Source: CSSed11-175R1 sp041685735 (GTDB taxonomy: Bacteria; Actinomycetota; Nitriliruptoria; Nitriliruptorales; Nitriliruptoraceae). From it: a stretch of DNA of 64,000 bases. Location: assembly GCA_041685735.1 (NCBI GenBank), contig JAWLFE010000004.1, positions 1-64,000 on the forward strand, read 5' to 3'. This document shows positions 19,117 to 26,540 of the stretch, piece after piece (the stretch's first letter is position 1; every line of letters starts with the position of its first letter). Below the pieces are notes generated by a model. The model was not told where the DNA came from. It worked only from the letters and a program-made list of their open reading frames with translations, and made no database searches. Both the position numbers and the translations under genes were made by a program.

Positions 19117-19443
19117 ATGGTGACCACCTTCGCAGACCGCCTCCGCATCGTGCCCGAGTTCCACAGCTCCGAGCACGAGCGGATCAAGGAGTTGATGTTC
19201 GGACGTCTGGAGCGCCGTCTGGCACGGTGGGAACCGGAGCAGGTCGAGCTCGAACTGTCGGTCAAGGACCGCGACAGCTCGAAGCAGCGCATGGCGCTGG
19301 AATGCTGGATCAGCGGCGAGAACAAGATCGTGGCCACCTCCACCGAGCAGGACCTGATGAAGGGGGTCGTCGAGGTCCGCGATGACCTGTGGCGCCAGAT
19401 CGACAAGGCCGTCACCAAGCGCGAGTCCGCGCGCAAGCGCTGA
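19117..19443 (+). CDS. HPF/RaiA-like ribosome-associated protein
   Basis: 108 residues resembling the S30AE (HPF/RaiA) fold, which binds the 30S decoding centre and silences ribosomes in stationary phase. Seen are an N-terminal beta strand, a basic helix with HERIKELMFGRLERRLARW, then VELELSVKDRD, and a C-terminal helix DLWRQIDKAVTKRESARKR. It is the short form without the dimerisation tail of long HPF. The ATG follows gagcaggagacc. Assignment is by overall pattern, so moderate confidence. Confidence 0.65.
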   Translation: MVTTFADRLRIVPEFHSSEHERIKELMFGRLERRLARWEPEQVELELSVKDRDSSKQRMALECWISGENKIVATSTEQDLMKGVVEVRDDLWRQIDKAVTKRESARKR

Positions 19444-19466
19444 CGCGGACCGACACCGACGCGCGA

Positions 19467-19492
19467 CGAGGCCCCGCGATCGCGGGGCCTCG
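19467..19492. terminator. Perfect 26-bp palindromic hairpin terminator
   Basis: cgaggccccgcga pairs exactly with tcgcggggcctcg. It lies 23 bases after the HPF-like stop and just downstream (in its sense) of the minus-strand tRNA-Pro, so it can end both transcripts. Confidence 0.85.
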
Positions 19493-19509
19493 ACACGTCT
19501 GTCGTTCCG

Positions 19510-19584
19510 TCGGGGTGGCCGGATTCGAACCGGCGACCCCCTGCTCCCAAAGCAGGTGCGCTAACCAAGCTGCGCTACACCCCG
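19510..19584 (-). tRNA. tRNA-Pro(TGG)
   Basis: Minus-strand cloverleaf: acceptor cggggtg/caccccg with discriminator A, D-arm tagcgcagcttggttagcg, anticodon stem cctgc/gcagg with loop TTTGGGA giving anticodon TGG, and T-arm ggttcgaatcc. CCA is not encoded. Confidence 0.95.
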
Positions 19585-19741
19585 GACCAGCGGAGCCTAG
19601 CCGTCGGATCGGGCCGGCCTCATCGCACGTCCGGCGGCCGGCCGGATGGACACGGAGCGGGCGACCTGGGACCATCGGGCTCCGAGGGAGCGGCATCGTC
19701 CCGCCGCGTCCTACCCTCACCCCTCCGAGCGCCACTCCCGC

Positions 19742-19777
19742 ATCGTCACGCTCCGATCGTCACGCTCCGATCGTCAC
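19742..19777. repeat. 14-bp direct repeat upstream of tig
   Basis: Two full copies and a partial third of atcgtcacgctccg, about 100-130 bases before the trigger factor start. Function unknown. Confidence 0.7.
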
Positions 19778-19873
19778 CATGGTCAGCGTCGCTGCCGTCG
19801 GCAGCACCAGCCCCGGTCGGTCGTGTGCGGGGAACCGGCACAACCATCATCGTCTGCGAAGGACCTGAAGCCC

Positions 19874-21322
19874 GTGAAGACCTCCGTCGAGACCCTCGAT
19901 CCCGTCAAGGTGAAGCTGACCGTCGAGGTCGAACCCAAACGCGTCAAGCAAGCCATCGACAAGGCCGCCCGGGAGCTGGCGAAGCAGGTGAACATCCCCG
20001 GGTTCCGCCCTGGCAAGGCACCGCGTCGGCTGCTCGAGCAACGCTTCGGTGAGGGCGCCATCGTCAACGCTGCGATGGAGGACGCGCTCAGCGACTACTA
20101 CGCCGAGGCGCTGCGTGAGGAGGAGCTGGACGTCGTCGCCCAGCCCGAGGTCGACGTGGAGGTCTTCGACGAGGCCGAGGGCGCCCGCTTCACCGCGACC
20201 GTCGAGGTGCGTCCGACCTTCGATCCGCCGGACCACACCGGCATCGGGGTCACCTTCCCGGACCACGAGGTCGACGAGGACGACGTCACCGAACAGCTCA
20301 ACAACCTGCGTGAGCGCTTCGCCGAGGTCGACGAGGTCGACCGTGCCGCCGCGAAGGGCGACATGGTCACGCTCGACCTGACCGTAAAGATCGATGGCGA
20401 GGTCCTGGAGGACGCCAACGTCGAGGATGCGTTCTACGAGGTCGGCTCCGAAGGCGTCACGCCGAAGCTCGACGAGGAGATCGTGGGCAAGTCGGCCGGC
20501 GACACGTTCTCGTACGACGACGAGATGCCCGAGGGCTATCCCGAGCACGGCGGGAAGCCCGCCACGTTCAACGTCCACGTCAAGGACGTGCGAGCGAAGA
20601 CCCTGCCCGACCTCGATGACGATTTCGCCACGACCGCGTCAGCGTTCGACACGATCGAGGAACTGCGCGCCGACATCCGCAACTCGCTGCTGCGGCGCAA
20701 GATCCAGGAGGCGCAGCACGATCTCCGTGGACGCATCCTCGAGGCCTACCTCGCCCGCGTCGAGGTGCCGCTGCCCGAGTCGATGGTCGAGTCCGAGGTC
20801 CAGGCTCGCCTCGACCAGCTGGAGCAGCAGGCGAGCCAGTACGGCATGGACGTCGACGCCGTCCTGGCGGCGGAGGGCATGACTCAGGAGGAGTACGAGG
20901 AGAACGCCCGCAAGCAGGCGGCGTCGGGGGTCAAAGCCCAACTGGTCCTCGACGCGTTGTCGCAGGAGCTGTCGATCGACCTCGATCCGAGCGACATCGA
21001 CCAGGAGATCATGCGCCACGCGCAGTCGAACCAGATGCCGCCCCAGGAGGTCGCCAACATCATCCAGCAGCAGGGCAGCCTGCCGATGCTGATCGGCGAC
21101 ATCATGCGGCGCAAGACCATCGACGCGATCGTCGATGCGGCCGATGTCGATGGGGCCCCGTCGGACGAGCAGTTGATCGACCTCGGCCTCAAGGAGGACC
21201 CTGACGCCGCAGCGGCCGAGGCCGAGGACGGCGATGGGGATGCGCCGGGTCTGATCGTGCCGGGCCAGCAGGACAGCCCCGACCCGGACGCTGAACTGAT
21301 CGTGCCCGGCAAGGACGACTGA
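19874..21322 (+). CDS. tig: Trigger factor, ribosome-bound chaperone and prolyl isomerase
   Basis: 482 residues. The ribosome-binding signature GFRPGKAPRRLLEQRFG is at ~45-60, a PPIase domain follows from ~160 (GDMVTLDLTVKIDGE) and a helical C-terminal chaperone domain with LPESMVESEVQARLDQLE. The acidic tail repeats LIVPG twice. GTG at 19874 after gaagga is chosen; frames extending upstream overlap the promoter region. clpP and clpX follow downstream, the classic tig-clpP-clpX neighbourhood, here split by a minus-strand lipoprotein gene. Confidence 0.96.
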   Translation: MKTSVETLDPVKVKLTVEVEPKRVKQAIDKAARELAKQVNIPGFRPGKAPRRLLEQRFGEGAIVNAAMEDALSDYYAEALREEELDVVAQPEVDVEVFDEAEGARFTATVEVRPTFDPPDHTGIGVTFPDHEVDEDDVTEQLNNLRERFAEVDEVDRAAAKGDMVTLDLTVKIDGEVLEDANVEDAFYEVGSEGVTPKLDEEIVGKSAGDTFSYDDEMPEGYPEHGGKPATFNVHVKDVRAKTLPDLDDDFATTASAFDTIEELRADIRNSLLRRKIQEAQHDLRGRILEAYLARVEVPLPESMVESEVQARLDQLEQQASQYGMDVDAVLAAEGMTQEEYEENARKQAASGVKAQLVLDALSQELSIDLDPSDIDQEIMRHAQSNQMPPQEVANIIQQQGSLPMLIGDIMRRKTIDAIVDAADVDGAPSDEQLIDLGLKEDPDAAAAEAEDGDGDAPGLIVPGQQDSPDPDAELIVPGKDD

Positions 21323-21338
21323 CGGCCCTGCGCCAACG

Positions 21339-21382
21339 CGACGACGGCGGGCCCCGGGAGATCCCGGGGCCCGCCGTCGTCG
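21339..21382. terminator. 21-bp hairpin terminator between tig and lipoprotein gene
   Basis: 21339-21359 pairs with 21362-21382 without mismatch (core ggcgggccccggga / tcccggggcccgcc). It sits between the convergent tig and lipoprotein genes and can act in both directions. Confidence 0.88.
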
Positions 21383-21406
21383 GTCGCTACGCGAGCGAGG
21401 TCCGGG

Positions 21407-22171
21407 TCACGGCTCCTCGAGTTCCTCGGGCGCCGGTGCCGGTGCCGCGGGGGCCTGCGGCGAGCTGTCGGGGTCGAACCCGACGGTGCTCAACGTGTCC
21501 TCAGCCACCTCGTTGTCGTAGTCGTCGACCGGGGCGACGTAGTTGAAGACGGCCAGGCGACCGTCGCCGTTGTCCGCCACGACCAGCAGGAGCGTGAGGT
21601 CGGGCTGCCCCTCCGCCTGCGCCGGGAGCGTGTCGTACCGCAGCTGGCGAGCCTCCGCGGCGCCGCTGATGTCGATGGACTCGTCGCTCGCGGGCTCGCC
21701 GAACTGCGCGCTGTTGGCCGCGACGAGTTCCTCGAGGTCAGGCGCGTCCGGGAGCGTGTCGGCATCGACGGCCTGCCCGGCGATCTGACGCTCACCGTCG
21801 GGCGTCACCGCGGCGATCAGCCCCTGCATGAACGCGGTCGGGTCGAGCTCGAAGCCGTCCGGTACCGGCAGGATGATCCCCTCACCGCGGAACTCGCCGT
21901 CGACGACCTGTTCGTTCGGGTCGGGGAGGTCGCCCTGGTCACCGAGCAGTTCCTCGAGGTCCTCCTCGCTCAGCTCCTCGTCGCCGTCCTCACCGTCCTC
22001 GCCGGCGTCGCCCTCGCCGAGGTCGCCATCCTCACCGTCCTCGCCCTCCTCGATCTCCGGGGCGTCGGTGTCGGGTGCGGCCTCCTCGCCGTCCGTCGTG
22101 TCCGCGCAGGCGCTCAGCACGAGCGCTGCGGCGAGTGCCGTCATCGTGATCCGGGTGGTGCGTGAGCGCAC
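21407..22171 (-). CDS. Acidic lipoprotein of unknown function
   Basis: 254 residues. A signal peptide with lipobox LSAC (ALAAALVLSAC) predicts lipid anchoring on the outer face of the membrane. It is followed by ~50 residues almost all Glu, Asp and Gly (GEDGEDGDLGEGDAGEDGE), then a globular part with GEGIILPVPDGFELDP, and a Pro/Ala-rich tail. A GTG at 22171 lies 4-5 bases after aggagga; an ATG nine codons in is possible. No family recognised; the globular part resembles small secreted lipid- or protein-interaction domains only loosely. Confidence 0.75.
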   Translation of the reverse strand: MRSRTTRITMTALAAALVLSACADTTDGEEAAPDTDAPEIEEGEDGEDGDLGEGDAGEDGEDGDEELSEEDLEELLGDQGDLPDPNEQVVDGEFRGEGIILPVPDGFELDPTAFMQGLIAAVTPDGERQIAGQAVDADTLPDAPDLEELVAANSAQFGEPASDESIDISGAAEARQLRYDTLPAQAEGQPDLTLLLVVADNGDGRLAVFNYVAPVDDYDNEVAEDTLSTVGFDPDSSPQAPAAPAPAPEELEEP

Positions 22172-22330
22172 ACTTCCTCCTCTAGCTGGGGGTGCCCACC
22201 GTACGGGCATCCTGGGCGGGTCCCGTCCGCGCCCCCGTGCAAGTGGCCGGGGTCTTCGCGTGCCGTCGGGGTCGGGCGGCATGACCTGCGCGTCGGGGAC
22301 GCAACCCCACGGGTGTTGGCCCAGCCGCCG

Positions 22331-22336
22331 GTACGC
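22331..22336 (+). promoter_or_regulatory. -10-like box for clpP
   Basis: TACGCT in cggTACGCTgcc, 97 bases before the clpP GTG, in the 261-base region between the divergent lipoprotein gene and clpP. No canonical -35 seen. Confidence 0.35.
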
Positions 22337-22432
22337 TGCCCGACCAGCCCGTCGCGGCCGATCAGACCGATCGCTTCCCGACCCGACCTTCCCGACCCGA
22401 CCGACTCGACCGACTCGACAAACGGAGCGCCC

Positions 22433-23089
22433 GTGGACACCACCGGCATCGACCCCACCGGTATCGCACCGACCTCGCCGACCAGCTACCTGGTCCCGAC
22501 GGTCATCGAACAGACCAACCGTGGTGAGCGCGCGTTCGATATCTACTCGCGCCTGCTGCAGCAGCGGATCGTGTTCCTCGGCACGCCCGTGAACGACGAG
22601 ATCGCCAACGTCGTCATGGCGCAGCTGCTCCACCTCGAATCGGAGGATCCGGACAAGGACATCTCGATCTACATCAACTCGCCGGGTGGCTCGATCACGG
22701 CGTTGTTCGCCATCTACGACACGATGGCCTACATCAAGTGCGACGTCCAGACGATCTGCATGGGCCAGGCCGCATCGGCCGCGGCCGTGCTGCTGGCGGC
22801 CGGGACGCCCGGCAAGCGCTTCGCCCTGCCGCATTCGCGCGTGCTGCTCCACCAGCCCCAGGGTGGCGCCGAAGGCCAGTCGGTCGACATCGAGATCCAG
22901 GCCCGCGAGATCCTGCGCATGCGCGATCTGCTCAACGAGATCCTGGCGGAGAAGACCGGCAAGACCAGCGAGCAGATCGACCTCGACACCGATCGTGACT
23001 TCATCCTCACGGCCCAGGAGGCCAAGGAGTACGGCATCGTCGACGAGATCATCGAGTCGCGCAAGGCCCAGGAGCGCGTGGTCAGCTGA
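22433..23089 (+). CDS. clpP: ATP-dependent Clp protease proteolytic subunit
   Basis: 218 residues. The serine-protease triad is intact: S115 in MGQAASAA, H140 in VLLHQP and D189 in DRDF. It forms tetradecameric barrels fed by ClpX or ClpC. The GTG at 22433 follows acggagcgcc, and the extra ~18 N-terminal residues fit a cleaved propeptide. Only one clpP is present here, whereas many actinobacteria have tandem clpP1-clpP2. clpX follows after 297 bases with its own likely promoter. Confidence 0.97.
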   Translation: MDTTGIDPTGIAPTSPTSYLVPTVIEQTNRGERAFDIYSRLLQQRIVFLGTPVNDEIANVVMAQLLHLESEDPDKDISIYINSPGGSITALFAIYDTMAYIKCDVQTICMGQAASAAAVLLAAGTPGKRFALPHSRVLLHQPQGGAEGQSVDIEIQAREILRMRDLLNEILAEKTGKTSEQIDLDTDRDFILTAQEAKEYGIVDEIIESRKAQERVVS

Positions 23090-23167
23090 GCGGCCGTCGT
23101 CGGACGACCGCCACCTCGTGTGTCCACAGCCCGCCGCCACGTCCCAGCGCTGCCGAGGCGGGCTGGT

Positions 23168-23173
23168 TACCAT
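23168..23173 (+). promoter_or_regulatory. -10-like box for clpX
   Basis: TACCAT in ggtTACCATggcc within the 297-base clpP-clpX spacer, 213 bases before the clpX ATG. The rest of the spacer shows no gene and no strong hairpin. Confidence 0.3.
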
Positions 23174-23386
23174 GGCCGCGGAGAACGTCGGCTGTGCGGG
23201 GCCGTCACGCCGTCCACGAGGCGTCACCGGCAGAGCGCGCCCATCGCAGGCGACGACCGTGAGGCTTGAGGTTCCGGCCGCCCCGGCCGATACCTCAGGG
23301 AACGGACGTCACGTCCGGCGCGGCTCGGAGCGCCGGACCGGATGCGCACCAACTGCGGACCGAACGACCGATCAAGCGAGGCACTG

Positions 23387-24670
23387 ATGGCCAAGTTCGG
23401 TGAGGGCGATGCCCTGCTGAAGTGCAGTTTCTGCGGCAAGTCCCAGAAGCAGGTCAAGAAGCTGATCGCCGGACCCGGTGTCTACATCTGTGACGAGTGC
23501 ATCGACCTGTGCAACGAGATCATCGAGGAGGAGCTCGCCGAGCCGGCCGACCTCGAACTCGACGAGTTGCCCAAGCCCAAGGAGATCTACGGGTTCCTCA
23601 ACGACTACGTGGTGGGACAGGATGCCGCCAAGAAGTCGCTCGCGGTCGCGGTCTACAACCACTACAAGCGCATCCAGGTCACCTCGTCGGTCTCCACCTC
23701 GGGGGAGGATGTCGAGCTGCAGAAGTCCAACATCCTGCTGCTTGGACCGACCGGATCGGGCAAGACGCTGTTGGCGCAGACGCTGGCGAAGCTGCTCAAC
23801 GTGCCGTTCGCGATCGCGGACGCCACGGCGCTGACCGAGGCCGGCTACGTCGGTGAGGATGTCGAGAACATCCTGCTCAAGCTGATCCAGGCCGCGGACT
23901 TCGACGTCAAGAAGGCCGAAACGGGGATCATCTACATCGACGAGGTCGACAAGATCGCCCGCAAGTCCGATAACCCGTCGATCACCCGGGACGTCTCCGG
24001 CGAAGGGGTCCAGCAGGCGCTGCTGAAGATCCTGGAGGGAACCGTGGCCTCCGTGCCGCCGCAGGGTGGGCGCAAGCACCCCCACCAGGAGTTCATCCAG
24101 ATCGACACGGGCAACATCCTGTTCATCTGTGGTGGTGCGTTCGCCGGACTCGAACAGGTCGTCGAACAGCGGCAGGGACGGCAGGGTGTCGGGTTCGGCG
24201 CCGAGGTCGCGGCGCGGCACGAGAAGGACCTGGCCAAGCTGCTCAATGCCGTGCTGCCCGAGGACCTGGTCCGTTACGGGCTCATCCCGGAGTTCATCGG
24301 GCGCCTGCCGATCATCTCGTCGGTCGAGCCGCTCGATCGTGAGGCGCTCGTCGACATCCTGACCTCACCGAAGAACGCGCTGACCAAGCAGTACCGCCGC
24401 TTCTTCGAGTTCGACGGGGTCGAGCTCGAGTTCGAGGAGTCCGCGCTCGAGTCGATCGCCGACCTCGCGATCCTGCGCCAGACCGGCGCCCGCGGGCTGC
24501 GCGCCATCCTGGAAGAGGTCCTGCTGAACACGATGTACGAGCTGCCCTCCCGCGAGGACGTCGGCCGGTGTGTCATCACCGACGAGACCGTCCGGGAGAA
24601 GGTCAACCCGACCCTCGTTCCCCACGGCAAGCTCCACGAGGTCGAAGGCCCCCAGGAACGCTCCGCCTGA
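23387..24670 (+). CDS. clpX: Clp protease ATP-binding subunit ClpX
   Basis: 427 residues. N-terminal zinc-binding domain with CSFC and CDEC pairs, AAA+ domain with Walker A GPTGSGKT and Walker B IIYIDEVDKIAR, pore loop GYVGEDVEN, and the ClpP-docking IGF loop equivalent GVGFGAE. It unfolds tagged substrates for ClpP. The ATG at 23387 follows gcgaggcactg. Length is standard. Confidence 0.98.
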   Translation: MAKFGEGDALLKCSFCGKSQKQVKKLIAGPGVYICDECIDLCNEIIEEELAEPADLELDELPKPKEIYGFLNDYVVGQDAAKKSLAVAVYNHYKRIQVTSSVSTSGEDVELQKSNILLLGPTGSGKTLLAQTLAKLLNVPFAIADATALTEAGYVGEDVENILLKLIQAADFDVKKAETGIIYIDEVDKIARKSDNPSITRDVSGEGVQQALLKILEGTVASVPPQGGRKHPHQEFIQIDTGNILFICGGAFAGLEQVVEQRQGRQGVGFGAEVAARHEKDLAKLLNAVLPEDLVRYGLIPEFIGRLPIISSVEPLDREALVDILTSPKNALTKQYRRFFEFDGVELEFEESALESIADLAILRQTGARGLRAILEEVLLNTMYELPSREDVGRCVITDETVREKVNPTLVPHGKLHEVEGPQERSA

Positions 24671-24695
24671 TCGGTTGCACGAGAGCCTGTCGGCC

Positions 24696-24718
24696 GCCTG
24701 GCTGCGCCGGGGCCAGGC
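24696..24718. terminator. Possible weak terminator after clpX
   Basis: GCCTGGC (24696-24702) and GCCAGGC (24712-24718) can form a 7-bp stem with a 9-base loop, 26 bases after the clpX stop. Confidence 0.35.
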
Positions 24719-24802
24719 CCCCAGGCCCGACTAGGGGCGAACGTGGGTATCCGTGTGACCGTGGACGGGTGATGATGGGTGTTGCGCGACAGGAGCACGC
24801 CC

Positions 24803-25783
24803 ATGGCAACGCCCGATGACCGCATCCCCGTGTGGGTCGACGCCGGCCTGATCAGCGCCGAGCAGGCTGCTGCGATCCGGCACTTCGAGCGCTCGCACGA
24901 CACCCCAGGTACGTCGAGGAAGCGGTCACTGACCAGCCCGGCGGAGGCGATCGGCTACGTCGGGGCGGCGTTGGCGCTCGGCGCGATCGCCCTGATCCTC
25001 AGCGACCTCTGGCGGGAACTGCTCGTCGGTGGCCGCCTGGCCTTGGTCGGCGTGCTCACCGTGGCCCTCTTCGGCGCCGGGCTCGCTGTCCGGGGATCGA
25101 CGTCCGCGGCCATGCAACGGCTGACCAGCGTGTTGTTCACCGGAACGGTCGCCGGGGTCGGCTGGTTCTCGAGCGTCGTCGCCGGTGATCTGCTCGACCT
25201 CCGGTCCGCGGTGGTCGGGGTGGTGGTTGGGATCGCCACGGTGATCGCCGCCGGTGCGCTCTACCTCTGGACGCCGCGGCCCCTGCTGCAGATCGTGGTC
25301 CCGCTCACCGCACCGATCGCACCCGTCGCCGCGTTGGATCTCGCGCAGATCCCACCCGGACCGGGCTGGTACGGGCTCATCGTGGGGGCGATCGGCGCCG
25401 CGTGGTTCCTGATCGCGGCCGGCAACTGGCTCGCGTCCCGCGGCGTCGGGGAGGTCACCGGGGCCCTGGTGGCGTTCGTCGGCGTGCAGGTCGGTTCGTT
25501 CGGTGATGCCCGCACGCTGGCTCTGACCGGCGGGGTGGTGCTCGCCGCCGGTCTGGTGGCGCTCGCGATCCGCACGGACCGGCTCCACCACCTGATCATC
25601 GGGGCGCTCGCCCTGTTCGTCCTGAGCCCGCAGCTGGTCTTCGAGGTCTTCGGCGACGAGATCGGCGCGCCCGCGACCCTGCTGCTCGTCGGCCTGCTGC
25701 TGGTCCTGCTTGCCGTCGGGCTCGGACGGGCGCGACGCGAGGTGGTCACCTCCCGACCGGATGGAAGCGAGGAAGCACGATGA
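24803..25783 (+). CDS. Multi-pass membrane protein, DUF2157-like
   Basis: 326 residues. A short N-terminal cytoplasmic part (WVDAGLISAEQAAAIRHFE) of the kind seen before DUF2157 domains is followed by roughly nine to ten hydrophobic segments up to ~310 and a charged tail. Function unknown. The ATG at 24803 is preferred over 24779 because it follows caggagcacgccc. Its stop overlaps the next gene's ATG (ATGA), so the two are coupled. Confidence 0.75.
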   Translation: MATPDDRIPVWVDAGLISAEQAAAIRHFERSHDTPGTSRKRSLTSPAEAIGYVGAALALGAIALILSDLWRELLVGGRLALVGVLTVALFGAGLAVRGSTSAAMQRLTSVLFTGTVAGVGWFSSVVAGDLLDLRSAVVGVVVGIATVIAAGALYLWTPRPLLQIVVPLTAPIAPVAALDLAQIPPGPGWYGLIVGAIGAAWFLIAAGNWLASRGVGEVTGALVAFVGVQVGSFGDARTLALTGGVVLAAGLVALAIRTDRLHHLIIGALALFVLSPQLVFEVFGDEIGAPATLLLVGLLLVLLAVGLGRARREVVTSRPDGSEEAR

Positions 25784-26469
25784 GCGACATCACCACAGAC
25801 CAACCGGACCGCCCGGACCGCTCGAAGCCCGCGCTCGTGGGGGCCGCACTCCTGCTGGTCGTCGTGGTCGCGCTGGTCCTGGTGTTCGGGATCGCGCGAC
25901 CGCCGGCGTTGTCGAACCTGGCCGACGTGCCCGATCCGGCGCCCCCGGGCGCGGTCGCCTGGACCACGTTCGACCGCGACGACGGCCCCTGCCTGTACGT
26001 CGCCAGGCCGGATGGCACGACCGGGTCGCTGGACTGCAACCTCGACGGTGAGGTCTGGGCCTGGGACGACGACGGCATCGCCGTGTTCACCTACCGGGGA
26101 CGTGATGAGATCGAGGTCATCGACCCGGCGACCGGTGCGGTCGTCGACCGGCGCGAGGTCGACGACGGCGAACGATCCGGTCCGTCACGTGCTGGCACCG
26201 TCAGCGGCCAACACCGTGACGGCACGCTGGTCGTCACGCGCGATGACACCCGGGAGGTGATCTGGGAGATCGACGCACCGGAGGGCTACCGCGTCGGCCA
26301 GGGGACCGTGTCGCCGGACGGCGCCTGGGTCGCGATGTTCGACTCCGCGGAACGGTTGCTGCTGGTCCCCGCCGACGGGTCGGCCGACCCGCGGGTCTGG
26401 GCCGAGGACACCACGGAGTGGGAGGTGCCGGTCTGGGAGGGCTCGTCGCTGCACACCGCCACGTCGTGA
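25780..26469 (+). CDS. Membrane-anchored extracytoplasmic protein, possibly beta-propeller-like
   Basis: 229 residues. One N-terminal membrane helix (LVGAALLLVVVVALVLVFG) precedes an exported domain with repeated Trp/Asp-rich strands such as CLYVARPDG, VWAWDDDGIAVF and GTVSPDGAWVAMFD, which look like TolB-type propeller blades. Only about half a propeller is present. Function unknown; coupled to the upstream membrane protein by a 4-bp overlap. Confidence 0.65.
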   Translation: MSDITTDQPDRPDRSKPALVGAALLLVVVVALVLVFGIARPPALSNLADVPDPAPPGAVAWTTFDRDDGPCLYVARPDGTTGSLDCNLDGEVWAWDDDGIAVFTYRGRDEIEVIDPATGAVVDRREVDDGERSGPSRAGTVSGQHRDGTLVVTRDDTREVIWEIDAPEGYRVGQGTVSPDGAWVAMFDSAERLLLVPADGSADPRVWAEDTTEWEVPVWEGSSLHTATS

Positions 26470-26489
26470 GCTGTGGCGGGCCGGCTGGC

Positions 26490-26495
26490 TACGCT
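26490..26495 (+). promoter_or_regulatory. -10-like box for valS
   Basis: TACGCT in ggcTACGCTcggccgg, 45 bases before the valS ATG. The 71-base intergenic region is too short for a T-box leader. Confidence 0.45.
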
Positions 26496-26540
26496 CGGCC
26501 GGCATGCCGCCCTGACCCGCACACGTGACGGACCCACACG

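Noticed and set aside
26470..26540. T-box riboswitch before valS
   Set aside because: Only 71 bases with no T-box or specifier stem-loop; a simple promoter fits.
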